Origin: Bacteroidota bacterium
GTDB lineage: Bacteria; Bacteroidota; Ignavibacteria; Ignavibacteriales; Melioribacteraceae
Assembly: GCA_021820065.1 (NCBI GenBank)
Contig: JAKAEE010000018.1
Location: forward strand, 2,523-53,792
Reading direction: 5' to 3'
DNA: 51,270 nt
Of the stretch, positions 26,801-33,651 are shown in pieces. Both the position numbers and the translations under genes were made by a program. Each line of letters begins with the position of its first letter. Within the stretch, counting starts at the first letter, position 1. Under the pieces are notes generated by a model. That model saw only the letters and a program-made list of their open reading frames with translations. It had not been told where the DNA came from and ran no database searches.

Positions 26801-27106
26801 TAAAATAACATTCGGAAAAGTTGATAAATACCTTTTGAGTTGTTCGGAATCTTCAATTCTGTCAAGATCAACGCCTAAATCTTTTGCCTCTATATAGCCG
26901 ATAATTTTTTGCCTTCCGTCCCAAATTCTAAAATCGGGATTTCCGGCTTCGGTTTTCTTGGGGAGGGTAGTTACATCAACTTTCCTTTTTCTCTGTGAAT
27001 CGGAAAATTCTTTAATAAAATCCTCAAGATGTTTGTAATAAGATTCCTCTCTTGCATCGCCTTTTTGATAGGTCTTAAATAGATTTGATAAGTATTTTTT
27101 TGTCAT
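23846..27106 (-). CDS. single-chain restriction-modification enzyme (type ISP/IIG-like)
   Basis: This 1086-residue enzyme appears to combine cutting and adenine methylation. The N-terminal nuclease segment has PDF (Asp58) and GYIEAKDLG (Glu73, Lys75), a PD-(D/E)xK site. A helical spacer follows. The N6-adenine methylase domain has motif I LLDPAGGTLSF near 350 and motif IV ILGNPPYQG near 470. The C-terminal part (about 650-1080) resembles the target-recognition domain of type ISP enzymes such as LlaBIII. The helicase domain of true type ISP enzymes is absent, so it should act like type IIG. A RM gene needs no separate methylase, and none is adjacent. It is flanked by attC-like sites. Confidence 0.85.
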   Translation of the reverse strand: MTKKYLSNLFKTYQKGDAREESYYKHLEDFIKEFSDSQRKRKVDVTTLPKKTEAGNPDFRIWDGRQKIIGYIEAKDLGVDLDRIEDSEQLKRYLSTFPNVILTNFTEFRLYRNGEPIEHISIARPFVIKKLSTIPPIENEDKLFELLERFLDFSLPKTYTAKTLAVELAKRTKFLKDEVVSEELKNNNDSIHGFYNAFKEFLIAGISEDEFADLYSQTITYGLFAARLRAGDEFNRRAAYSCIPKSIGILRDIFKYISLEDIPKQMEIIIDDIADVLAVADAKKILDQYYHEGKGSDPVLHFYETFLSVYDPATREKRGVYYTPEPVVSFIVRSLHQILKDKFEISDGLAAKDVTLLDPAGGTLSFLAKSIEVAVQEFEEKYGKGAVKTFLKNQILQNYYSFELMMAPYAIGHMKMSFLLEELGYRMEDEERVKYYLTNTLEMKELVESKFPGMSSLSTESHEAGKVKKKVPILVILGNPPYQGISSNRSEEKLEILKGSKYKVGYNILTKEGNENIAYELSAIEKIAKKKLFIAQKTWIGEQIENYKIIDGKWFGEKKHWLGDDYVKFIRFSQWKIDQAGEGVLGFITNHGYLNNPTFRGMRQSLMSSFDEIYILDLHGNSTKKEKAPDGGKDENVFDIQQGVAIAFFIKHKKGKAKSILHNEIFGFRETKYEWLNNHSIQNVKWKKLEPQTPYYFLIPRDEKHSESYNNFVSLQDIFPINVTGIVTARDGFVIDIDKDVLKRRIEEFRSLLISDVSIKDRYKLKDSRGWKYKVARKEIAKDDEWGMYFSKILYRPFDIRHIYYTEKMVDWGRQEVVRHMLEENISLCFMRQVSTSESYSQVLVSEQMVDNRTFFSSKGIIQQAPLYLYPERKDKKKNPLVQMMMFEPEVKYTTRQPNIKPGLFDELKENYKKKITPEEIFYYIYAILYSNIYRTKYAEFLKIDFPRIPFTKDYHLFIQLGKLGKQLTDLHLLKSKDLDKTISKYPKSGSNKVKKPKYENEMEHPGSGGKVWINKEQYFNNVPEQVWQYQIGGYQVCEKWLKDRKERTLTLEEIQTYCKIVTALSKTIELQNEIDKHFESVEKTV

Positions 27107-27135
27107 GATTTATAATATAGTGAACAAAATTTAGA

Positions 27136-27322
27136 GTCGTTATAACGAAGCTGCAATTTTCAAAACAACTATCACTTCGTTAACTAATCACACTTCAAAG
27201 AGCAACTAACTTTTACAACCTGCCTCGCGTTGCAGCAAGTCAAGGCGGGCACAATTTTATTACCTCACAAACCTGTCCCCATGAGCTTTATCGGGGCGGT
27301 CGGCCTTGAAGAGGTTATACCG
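27136..27322 (-). repeat. attC-like site between the R-M gene and a secreted protein gene
   Basis: On the minus strand the site begins right after the upstream stop with CGGTATAACC TCTTCAAGGCCGAC and continues CCGCCCCG...CGGGG-like stems. It holds GCCCGCCTTG and GAGGCAGGTTGT boxes and ends at an inverted repeat TAACGAAG/CTTCGTTA followed by GTTATAACG (about 27148-27140). The opening resembles attC consensus more than any other site here. This 220-bp gap holds no gene. Confidence 0.45.
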
Positions 27323-27325
27323 TTT

Positions 27326-27871
27326 TTAGAAATTATAAATAAATCCAATCTTTAAACTAGGTGCGACTAACGCATTTCTCTCAGAATACTTTATTACCGC
27401 ACCACCAAGTTCATAATAGAATTTGAATAAACTACTTAATAATTTTTCTCGATTAAATGTGCATTCAAACGAAACGCCGTCTATAAAATTATTTGAATCA
27501 ACTGAATATGAACTCTTGAATAAAGGTACTAGTGAAAGCTTTACTGAATTGAATAGTCTTCCAGAAAAATAATGTGCCCCAACTATTCCAATTCCATAGG
27601 CACCACTCATTACAAAACCAGTTGCACCTCCTCCACCACTACTCTCAACAAGAATGCTTAGGAATTTGATACCAACAGAATAATTTGGATTAATCTGATA
27701 GCCAAAACAAAACGAGGAATACTCAACCACGCCAATAGTTAAAGTAGTGAAGAATTTTCTTTGATACACAGAATCTTCATCAGATTTTGTTTTCGCTTCT
27801 CCATAAGTATGTGAAAATAATAAAACCATAAGAATGAGAATTAATCCAATATGTTCTTTGCGATATTTCAT
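27326..27871 (-). CDS. secreted protein, probable small beta-barrel, unknown
   Basis: This 181-residue protein has a cleavable signal peptide (about 1-26, ending SHTYGEA). The mature part is rich in Gly, Ser and aromatic residues in alternating pattern: VEYSSFCFGYQINPNYSVGIKFL, then a glycine run near 78, and a final ALVAPSLKIGFIYNF strand. This is typical of small outer-membrane proteins. No family recognised. It resembles in style, but not clearly in sequence, the protein at 5505-6017. It lies as a single gene between attC-like sites. Confidence 0.65.
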   Translation of the reverse strand: MKYRKEHIGLILILMVLLFSHTYGEAKTKSDEDSVYQRKFFTTLTIGVVEYSSFCFGYQINPNYSVGIKFLSILVESSGGGGATGFVMSGAYGIGIVGAHYFSGRLFNSVKLSLVPLFKSSYSVDSNNFIDGVSFECTFNREKLLSSLFKFYYELGGAVIKYSERNALVAPSLKIGFIYNF

Positions 27872-27897
27872 TTTTTTGATGTATCCTTTTTTAAGCG

Positions 27898-27907
27898 GTT
27901 AGGTTGC
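27898..27907 (-). repeat. cassette-end box matching the upstream cassette start
   Basis: GCAACCTAAC on the minus strand spans the stop codon of the lipoprotein gene. It is the exact reverse complement of GTTAGGTTGC at 28568-28559, just before that gene's start. In an integron cassette the start (TTRRRY) and the opening box of its own attC (RYYYAAC) are complementary in this way. The rest of the expected attC is missing: the next gene begins about 30 bases on. Confidence 0.5.
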
Positions 27908-28558
27908 TTTGTTTATTTTATATTTTATGAGTTTTTGTGTTTTAATTGTTTTCCCTTTTTCTGGCGTTTCAGCAATGGTTTGAATTAAACCAATACCTTT
28001 TGAATAATAAAAGTCTTTGTACCAGGTTATCCCATTACCCATTCGTATTCTGATGCAAATAAATTTATTATTATCAATCTTAACTGTATCCGATGTTGAA
28101 AGACAAGTGAAGACATCATTATAATCTCCATGATCTTCAATCCACTGATCACCTTTTTGAATTGGATATTTTACAGCAATAGTTTTCTTGATATAATAAT
28201 CTTTATCGTAATCTACTGCATGTCCGTAGCGATATAGACCATCAGTTTCATAATTATAAAGGTAATACATAACTAATGTAGCAGAAACCCAATATGCCTC
28301 TGTGGTTTCTTTTACTTTATATACAGAAATATCCTTGCCTCCAATATTGACATTTGTCTTTCCAATGACTTCTATTTTTGAAATACTAGAATGTATAAGA
28401 CTATCATTCTGAACAACTTCATACTTGTATTCCCAATAATTTCCTACTGCAAGTGGAAATATCTGATCTGACCTATATTCATTTTCTGGTTCTACAGATT
28501 CACAAGAATTTAGAATTATGAATATTATTAAGAAAATATATTTATGAATTATTTTCAT
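27899..28558 (-). CDS. putative lipoprotein, unknown
   Basis: The 219-residue product starts at the ATG at 28558; the longer open frame upstream runs through a palindromic repeat site and is rejected. Residues 1-19 form a lipoprotein signal with lipobox ILNSC, followed by an acidic stretch that favours outer-membrane sorting. The mature part begins with FPLAVGNYWEYKYEV, a pattern seen in many Bacteroidota/Ignavibacteria secreted proteins that start with a PLxxGNxWxY motif. Function unknown. The gene sits exactly between a GTTAGGTTGC box and its reverse complement. Confidence 0.7.
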   Translation of the reverse strand: MKIIHKYIFLIIFIILNSCESVEPENEYRSDQIFPLAVGNYWEYKYEVVQNDSLIHSSISKIEVIGKTNVNIGGKDISVYKVKETTEAYWVSATLVMYYLYNYETDGLYRYGHAVDYDKDYYIKKTIAVKYPIQKGDQWIEDHGDYNDVFTCLSTSDTVKIDNNKFICIRIRMGNGITWYKDFYYSKGIGLIQTIAETPEKGKTIKTQKLIKYKINKAT

Positions 28559-28702
28559 GCAACCTAACGTAGTTGTTTTTAAGCCTGTCCCGCAGATTCG
28601 CGTTCTTTGCGTCCCGATGACTTCTATCGGGATTGTCGGGACGTGTCCCGCAGATCCTTTGCGGGATTGCGGGGTCACTCGCTTGATAGGAATGTTAGCT
28701 AC
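28559..28702 (-). repeat. attC-like site, GC-rich type, 144 bp
   Basis: On the minus strand it opens with GTAGCTAAC ATTCCTATCAAGCG and ends with GAATCTGCGGGACAGGCTTA and ACTACGTTAGGTTGC. Between them lie palindromes CCCGCAAAGGATCTGCGGG and TCCCGATAGAAGTCATCGGGA. Opening CAAGCG/closing GGCTTA boxes, a palindromic centre and the GTTAGGT right end fit attC organisation. Its opening box matches the start of the preceding two-gene unit (GTTAGCTAC at 30894-30886), and its right end matches the following unit's closing box. Confidence 0.6.
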
Positions 28703-28719
28703 GTTCTTTAATTACGCAA

Positions 28720-29802
28720 TTATTTTCCCGATTTTCTTCTATTATCTTCTTTACATAACATTTGACAATTCTCTGAAATTGTTTTTCCACCTTCGTGCCA
28801 AGGAGTAATATGATCTGCTTCCATATCTTCTAATTCAAAATGTTCACGGCACTTAACACAAATTCCTTTTTGTCTTTCGTAAGCTTCTCTTTTTTGATTT
28901 TCGCTAAAAGCACGAATATTTAAATATTTCTCGTTGCGAGTTAAAACGTAAATATAAATTCCTTTTTTATTCGTTACATCTTCATCTTGCATCAACTCTG
29001 AGATTTCTTTTTCAATTTTTTTTGAGTCATATTTTTTGCTACTGAATTGATTGTACAAAAATCCCCATTGAATTCCTTTCATCTCCTTGCGGTAATTTGG
29101 GAATACTGCTTTAACCCAATTAATTACACTTTGAAAATATAACCACAATTCGTTAGCGTTTGGCTCGTGCTGATGTTCTGCCATATATTTTTCAATAGAA
29201 TCATTACTTATCCATTGAATTGTAGTTTCCAAATAATCTTGTCTGATTGGGGTGCCACTCAAATAATCACTTGCTATTCCGTATGCGGGACATCCATTCT
29301 TACTGAAATATCTTTTGGCATCAGAAACCCAAGAACCAGAATAAACTGCATTTCTCAATTCTTGGTCGGTTAGTTTTTCTCCAGCAATGTTTATTGTTTT
29401 AAACCATTGCAGTTTTTCGCTATCCGTTCCACTACAGAAATAAACCATTAGCTTGTAATTCAATATTTGGTCTTGCTCATCTTTTTGGAGATTGTGAAAA
29501 TATCTTTCTTGAAAAGCGAAATCACTCTCAACAAATTGAGCAACAGAAATTGTACGTTGTTGCCCGTCAATAACTTCAAAGTTCCCATCTTCTCGGACTG
29601 CCCAATACATTACGTTGAGTGGAAACTCTTTTGTAATGGTATCAATTACTGCATCTCTTTGTTTATCCTTATAAATAAATTCTCTTTGGAAGGGTGGACG
29701 AATGTCCAATTTACCGCCATAACCGACAACGCCATTTTCTTCATTGTCTTGATAATCTTTAGTTAATTCACGGACTGTAATTTCTTTGAGTTCGATTTTC
29801 AT
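28720..29802 (-). CDS. DUF262-HNH endonuclease
   Basis: This 360-residue protein is built as in GmrSD-like nucleases. The N-terminal DUF262 domain has RPPFQREFIYKDKQRDAVID and the ParB-like FEVIDGQQRTISV motif near 75-88. The C-terminal HNH nuclease domain has GICVKCREHF and EADHITPWHEGG...NCQMLCKEDNRRK near 315-357, with all metal and catalytic positions present. DUF262 proteins commonly restrict DNA, sometimes modified DNA. Its start is 2 bases after the methylase stop, so the two form one operon. It could be the restriction half of an unusual R-M pair. Confidence 0.85.
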   Translation of the reverse strand: MKIELKEITVRELTKDYQDNEENGVVGYGGKLDIRPPFQREFIYKDKQRDAVIDTITKEFPLNVMYWAVREDGNFEVIDGQQRTISVAQFVESDFAFQERYFHNLQKDEQDQILNYKLMVYFCSGTDSEKLQWFKTINIAGEKLTDQELRNAVYSGSWVSDAKRYFSKNGCPAYGIASDYLSGTPIRQDYLETTIQWISNDSIEKYMAEHQHEPNANELWLYFQSVINWVKAVFPNYRKEMKGIQWGFLYNQFSSKKYDSKKIEKEISELMQDEDVTNKKGIYIYVLTRNEKYLNIRAFSENQKREAYERQKGICVKCREHFELEDMEADHITPWHEGGKTISENCQMLCKEDNRRKSGK

Positions 29803-29804
29803 AG

Positions 29805-30815
29805 TTATAGTTTTTTGTTTTTGATTAAAAGGCGTGCATACATTCTTTTACCATTTATATAAGCTCTGTCAATTTTCCCAGTCCAATTTGGTTTTACAAT
29901 TTCTGGTAGTAGTCCATCTTTTACGTCATAATCTGACCCAATAATTTCAAATTGGTCAGGATTGTATTTGTCGAGAAAGGTTATTGGAACTCCCATAACA
30001 CCTTTATAATCTTTAGGTATGTTCGCAACTTTAGAAACTTCAATTGCGTTGTAATTGTCGTATGTTGGATATAATTCCGAATTGTATTTTTTGTATAAAA
30101 TCTGTTCTTCGTGTCGTTTTGAAATATCGAGGTTTGTATACCAAGTAACATTTCTAAATTTTACTAAATCAGTTTCTTCGTTATAAACACCTTTTGCAAA
30201 ATCTTTTGGATGAGTTGTCTTGAAGTAGGCATTCCCACCCTTAAAACCGTAACCTAACCATAATTTATTTTCTTTTATTAAGTTAAATATTTCTTTGTAT
30301 GCGATTGCGTTAAAGCTTCCGATAATAACAAATTTTTTGTCGTTTTCGATAAGTTGTGAAACATAATCACGAAATAGTGAGAATGGTGGATTTGTAACTG
30401 CAATGTCGGCTTGTTTGAGCAATTCAACACTTTCTTTACTGCGAAAATCTCCGTCTCCTTTCAAATGTTTTATACCAATTTCATTTATGTCTGGAATGTT
30501 GTTTGAGTTTTTGTCGCCATTATATTCCAGATAAATCGCTCTTTCAGAATTGTTCTTACTGAACAAGTCCGCATTTTGATTTTTGTAACAAGTAGTAATT
30601 AGTTTTTTGAGTTCCAATTTCTCAAAATTATATGAAAAATAGTGGAAGAAATTACTCACACGGGGATCGTCACAATTACAATAGACTATTTTACCCTTAA
30701 AATATTTTTTGTAATATTTTAACTCTCTCTCAATATCAGATAATTGAGTGTAGAACTCATCCATTTTTGAGTTTTTGGCTTTTTGTAAATTTGTATTTAA
30801 TGATCTCTTTGCCAT
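29805..30815 (-). CDS. EcoRI-type adenine-specific DNA methylase
   Basis: The product is 336 residues from the ATG at 30815 (MAKRSLN); an ATG three codons earlier is possible. It belongs to the EcoRI methylase family of N6-adenine methyltransferases: MDEFYTQLSDIERELKYY near the start, IVYCNCDDPRVSNFF and the catalytic AVTNPPFSLFRDYVS (NPPF motif IV) near 145. No EcoRI-like nuclease is adjacent; instead a DUF262-HNH gene follows directly. Its presence next to a nuclease suggests self-protection. The pair lies between two attC-like sites. Confidence 0.85.
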   Translation of the reverse strand: MAKRSLNTNLQKAKNSKMDEFYTQLSDIERELKYYKKYFKGKIVYCNCDDPRVSNFFHYFSYNFEKLELKKLITTCYKNQNADLFSKNNSERAIYLEYNGDKNSNNIPDINEIGIKHLKGDGDFRSKESVELLKQADIAVTNPPFSLFRDYVSQLIENDKKFVIIGSFNAIAYKEIFNLIKENKLWLGYGFKGGNAYFKTTHPKDFAKGVYNEETDLVKFRNVTWYTNLDISKRHEEQILYKKYNSELYPTYDNYNAIEVSKVANIPKDYKGVMGVPITFLDKYNPDQFEIIGSDYDVKDGLLPEIVKPNWTGKIDRAYINGKRMYARLLIKNKKL

Positions 30816-30885
30816 TATCCTCACATTCTAAATTTTATCCAAAAAATACACATAATAATATTTTATATCTTACATTTTTCTCTAA

Positions 30886-31054
30886 GTAGCTAACGACGTG
30901 GCAACTAAAGCGCTGCCAAAAGGTTTTCGCTGCCAATGTTTTGTTTTGCTTTTTATGTTATTTAGTTACTTCTTAATTCAAAACCACTACCAAATTTAAC
31001 TGCTACTGTAACGACCGACTACGGAGTTCCGCTAGAGACGCGGCTTATAAACGC
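30886..31054 (-). repeat. attC-like site, long type, 169 bp
   Basis: On the minus strand it starts with GCGTTTATAAG two bases after the AbiU2-like stop and ends with CCACGTCGTTAGCTAC. Shared ordered blocks (CCGCGTCT, GCGGAAC, TCGGTCGT, GCAGTT) link it to the plus-strand site at 6018-6177. Its opening box is close to the reverse complement of GTTAAACGC just upstream of the AbiU2-like gene. The 230-bp gap holds no gene. Confidence 0.55.
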
Positions 31055-31055
31055 A

Positions 31056-31745
31056 TTAAAAAGAATCGTGTTTAAAATCATCTTCATCATATTTACCACT
31101 CGACAATCTTTCTTCTCGTTTTTTTTCAGCTTTCAAACCTATATTGAGATAATATAAAAGAGAATGAGCACCGTTTAGATCTCCAATTAAATCAAATGCC
31201 GTTGTAGATTTTTCATAATACATAGAAATGCAATCCATTACTTCATCAATCGCTTTTATTGCTTCATTAACAAGTTTTCTACTTGCAAACTCTAATGGTT
31301 TAGCTGTATCATATAATGCTAATTCATAATCATTGTGAGCGATTCGTCTATTTCTCCAATCACGACAGAATTTTGATTTCTCGACAGCCTCATTGATTTT
31401 ATTAATCAATTCACTTTTCAATTTATCATCAGTAATTAGTTCCTTGAGTTGTTGCAATGATAAATTTTTCCGATTCATAGATTGTGGAGGATCAATTAAT
31501 CGTGTTATATGAAGAAATATTGTATTCCAAAGTGATTTTTCAACAATGTAGAAGAACTGAGAAGCTACCTCATTCAACATATCAATTCGAGATGGCTTGG
31601 TTCCATATAATTCAACATATTCTATCCATTCAATATGCAACCTATTTACATCTTGCCATAATTCATAATAAGCTTCGCCAAGATCATTACCCATTAGCGC
31701 AATATATTTTTGCCTTACATCATCAGGTGTAAATGATTCTGACAT
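31056..31745 (-). CDS. AbiU2-like HEPN protein
   Basis: This 229-residue, mostly helical, cytoplasmic protein resembles the HEPN/AbiU2 family linked to abortive infection. The central stretch SLWNTIFLHITRLIDPPQS (about 72-90) and the RNase-type HEPN motif CRDWRNRRIAHND (about 131-143, Arg and His kept) support this. The C-terminal 60 residues are charged and less conserved. It would be a phage-defence or toxin-type RNase. It is a single gene between attC-like sites, with GTTAAACGC just before its start region. Confidence 0.65.
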   Translation of the reverse strand: MSESFTPDDVRQKYIALMGNDLGEAYYELWQDVNRLHIEWIEYVELYGTKPSRIDMLNEVASQFFYIVEKSLWNTIFLHITRLIDPPQSMNRKNLSLQQLKELITDDKLKSELINKINEAVEKSKFCRDWRNRRIAHNDYELALYDTAKPLEFASRKLVNEAIKAIDEVMDCISMYYEKSTTAFDLIGDLNGAHSLLYYLNIGLKAEKKREERLSSGKYDEDDFKHDSF

Positions 31746-31755
31746 ATTTACTCTG

Positions 31756-31810
31756 CGTTTAACTATTAATTAACCCGTCAAAGCCGGGCAAGCCCGGCAA
31801 TAATTAATGA
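31756..31810 (-). repeat. partial attC-like right end
   Basis: GTTAAACGC (31764-31756, minus strand) fits GTTRRRY and is preceded by TTAATTAA and the palindrome GCCGGGCTTGCCCGGC (about 31799-31784). It marks the start of the AbiU2-like unit. No clear opening half of a site is seen further upstream. 31811-32089 is AT-rich with one CTAAGAG...CTCTTAG inverted repeat and no gene that I can support. Confidence 0.35.
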
Positions 31811-32089
31811 AACCGAAGCCTGGGCAAATTCATGCAGACTAAGAGAAAGTTTCTTCACGGCGTATTCCTCTTAGCTATAGAAACATAATTCATGCTGCAA
31901 TTATTTATATAAAACTTCCCGCGAAGCGGAAACGCGTGTGAAGACAAAGAGAAGAAAATTGGAAATAAATTCCCCAAGAGTTAATGCCCCTTAATGTTAA
32001 GATAAATTAAAAACATTTCCGCAACTAATCAACCCTCCACCACCCCCTTTTGTCGTGGTCAGATTAAATAATGACTGGTTCACATACTT

Positions 32090-32455
32090 TCAACCAACTT
32101 TGCTAAGATGCTTCTCAATTTCACTAACAACTTTATCACGATTAAAAATTACGTCCGTGTTTTTAAATCTTATCACTTTTATTTTCAGACTATTCAAATA
32201 TTCCGTTCGCTTTTCGTCATGCAATTTTTGCTCTACTTCGTAATGATGCTCACCATCCAACTCGATTGCCAATCTTACTTCTGGACAGTAAAAATCAAGA
32301 ATGTATTTCCCGACACTATGTTGACGTCTGAACTTTTTTCCGTGCAGCTGGGATTTTCTTAATTCATACCATAAGAACTTCTCCGCATCAGTCGCTTCAT
32401 TGCGTAACTCTTGACGCTTGTATTTAAGATGTTTTAGGTTGTGAAGTTTGTTCAT
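32090..32455 (-). CDS. DUF559 endonuclease-like protein
   Basis: The 121-residue product starts at the ATG at 32455, chosen for its GGAGGAAAATT ribosome site; the open frame upstream lies in a MITE. It belongs to the DUF559/Vsr-like group of small PD-(D/E)xK nucleases: NEATDAEKFLWYELRKSQL, FRRQHSVGKYILDFYCPEVRLAIELDGEHH with the catalytic Asp, Glu and Asp-Gly-Glu positions, and VIRFKNTDV. Such proteins may process mismatched or branched DNA, but the role is unproven. The gene stands at the edge of the cassette-like array. Confidence 0.85.
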   Translation of the reverse strand: MNKLHNLKHLKYKRQELRNEATDAEKFLWYELRKSQLHGKKFRRQHSVGKYILDFYCPEVRLAIELDGEHHYEVEQKLHDEKRTEYLNSLKIKVIRFKNTDVIFNRDKVVSEIEKHLSKVG

Positions 32456-32472
32456 AATTTTCCTCCACCACC

Positions 32473-32664
32473 CCCTTTCGTCCAATGCTGTCAGGTTAAG
32501 TAAATTGCAACGAGCTTTAGCTCGTTGGATAGTAAAGAAAAAAACTTCGACTTTAGTCGCATTAAATGTGGCTAAAGCCATCATAGTTATATATTTGTTC
32601 GCCGACCTAAAGGTCGACGCTATTGAATAAACATCTGCTAACCTGACAGCATTGCCCTTTCGTC
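32473..32664. mobile_element. MITE of 172 bp with 10-bp target duplication
   Basis: A perfect 16-bp inverted repeat, CAATGCTGTCAGGTTA at 32483-32498 and TAACCTGACAGCATTG at 32639-32654, bounds the element. The 10-bp direct repeat CCCTTTCGTC lies on both sides (32473-32482 and 32655-32664). The interior has no gene but four hairpins with CTTTAG/CTAAAG cores: ACGAGCTTTAGCTCGT, CGACTTTAGTCG, TGGCTAAAGCCA and GACCTAAAGGTC. It has inserted into a G/C-rich palindrome whose halves still surround it. It must depend on a transposase elsewhere. Confidence 0.85.
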
Positions 32665-32700
32665 CCCCTCCTCAATCGAGGAGGGGGAAAGTGGGGGTGG
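32655..32700. repeat. G/C-rich palindrome (MITE target)
   Basis: CCCCCTCCTC AATC GAGGAGGGGG forms a 10-bp stem extended by CTTTC/GAAAG and CCACCCCC/GGGGGTGG halves. Part of the left arm is displaced to 32461-32475 by the MITE. A similar half (CCTCCACCACCCCC) occurs at 32033-32048, so this is a dispersed repeat. It also lies just after the stop of the 32707-33405 gene and could act as a weak terminator. Confidence 0.6.
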
Positions 32701-32706
32701 TCTGTC

Positions 32707-33405
32707 TTAGTTTGTTTTTGGTGCATCGGGAGGTTGCGAAGCATTAGCATCATCATCGCCGCCGTTCCTTCCACCGGCAGATTTAGCTACCGGCTGGAAC
32801 TGAACGAGAATTTCTTTATCCTTTGCAAAACAAGCATTGGCAAAATTGCGGACGCGGAATACCTTGTCCTTCAATTTTTTCGCTGCATCATCGCGGGTTA
32901 AAGTTGCCGCAACTTGAAGCTTCTTTGCGTTTTCTTGAGTAGCATCCACCGCAACAAGATTTCCGTATGACGAATGCAGCTCGTCGATATCCGCCTGCAC
33001 CAAACCATTCTGCAAAAGAATGTCATGATGTTCAAGAACCAATCCTTCGATGTACTCGCACATCGGTCTAAGTTTTTTTACGGACGAGGGAATTTTTTCT
33101 CCGACCTTAAACAGCTTAAGACTTTTCTCGTCGTTACCGTAAGCGCTTTTTGCGGCGCTTCGTATTCTTTTAATCAACGACGAAACATTTTCGATGCATT
33201 GATTCTGCTCTGCCGTTTTATCGGCGACCAGTTGAACAGCTTTCTGCTGCGCGGCTTCTTTGAGCAAAAGATTTTCCTTTGCATCCACAAGTGCAGTGTG
33301 ACTCGCATCGGAAAAACCTTTGGCGTTCATCGCCTCGCGGTTGTTGTAAACTGTTTTGAGTAGCGCTTCAGCATCCTGAAGCTGATAATCCACTTTGGCA
33401 GCCAT
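32707..33405 (-). CDS. helical protein of unknown function
   Basis: I do not recognise the family. The 232-residue product starts at 33405, decided by a perfect AGGAGGT ribosome site. It is alanine-, lysine- and glutamate-rich and almost fully helical from 5 to 200, with likely coiled coils (KENLLLKEAAQQKAVQLVADKTAEQNQ). A flexible acidic, Gly/Asn/Pro-rich tail (about 205-232) ends it. There is no signal peptide, so it is probably cytoplasmic. It stands alone beside a 21-bp minisatellite with no evident partner. Confidence 0.65.
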   Translation of the reverse strand: MAAKVDYQLQDAEALLKTVYNNREAMNAKGFSDASHTALVDAKENLLLKEAAQQKAVQLVADKTAEQNQCIENVSSLIKRIRSAAKSAYGNDEKSLKLFKVGEKIPSSVKKLRPMCEYIEGLVLEHHDILLQNGLVQADIDELHSSYGNLVAVDATQENAKKLQVAATLTRDDAAKKLKDKVFRVRNFANACFAKDKEILVQFQPVAKSAGGRNGGDDDANASQPPDAPKTN

Positions 33406-33651
33406 AACATACCTCCTATTGATTGATTGGTTATTTATTGAACGCAACTTTTGCGCTCATGCCAATGATTATCATTACAAGGGTGATTCTCAAATTCTTT
33501 CCCGCCCATTCTGAAACCCCAGTTTTGGAAAAGAATTGTCTTGCTTTTAATTCAAAATGCAATCTTTTAATGAGAAATCAAATACCTTTTTTTGAAGCCG
33601 AATAGAAACACTTAGAAAACCGCTAAAACAAGCGAAAAACGAAGAAAAATG

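Noticed and set aside
28559..28678. 40-codon N-terminal extension of the lipoprotein gene.
   Set aside because: The extension is encoded by the palindromic attC-like site. The inner ATG at 28558 gives a clean lipoprotein signal.
31790..31880. A 26-codon frame starting GTG AAG AAA on the minus strand with an AGAGGAA site upstream.
   Set aside because: It is too short and ends inside a palindrome. It might be a small peptide, but nothing supports it beyond the ribosome-like site.
32456..32584. 43-codon N-terminal extension of the DUF559 gene.
   Set aside because: It lies partly in the MITE, and the inner ATG has a GGAGG site.
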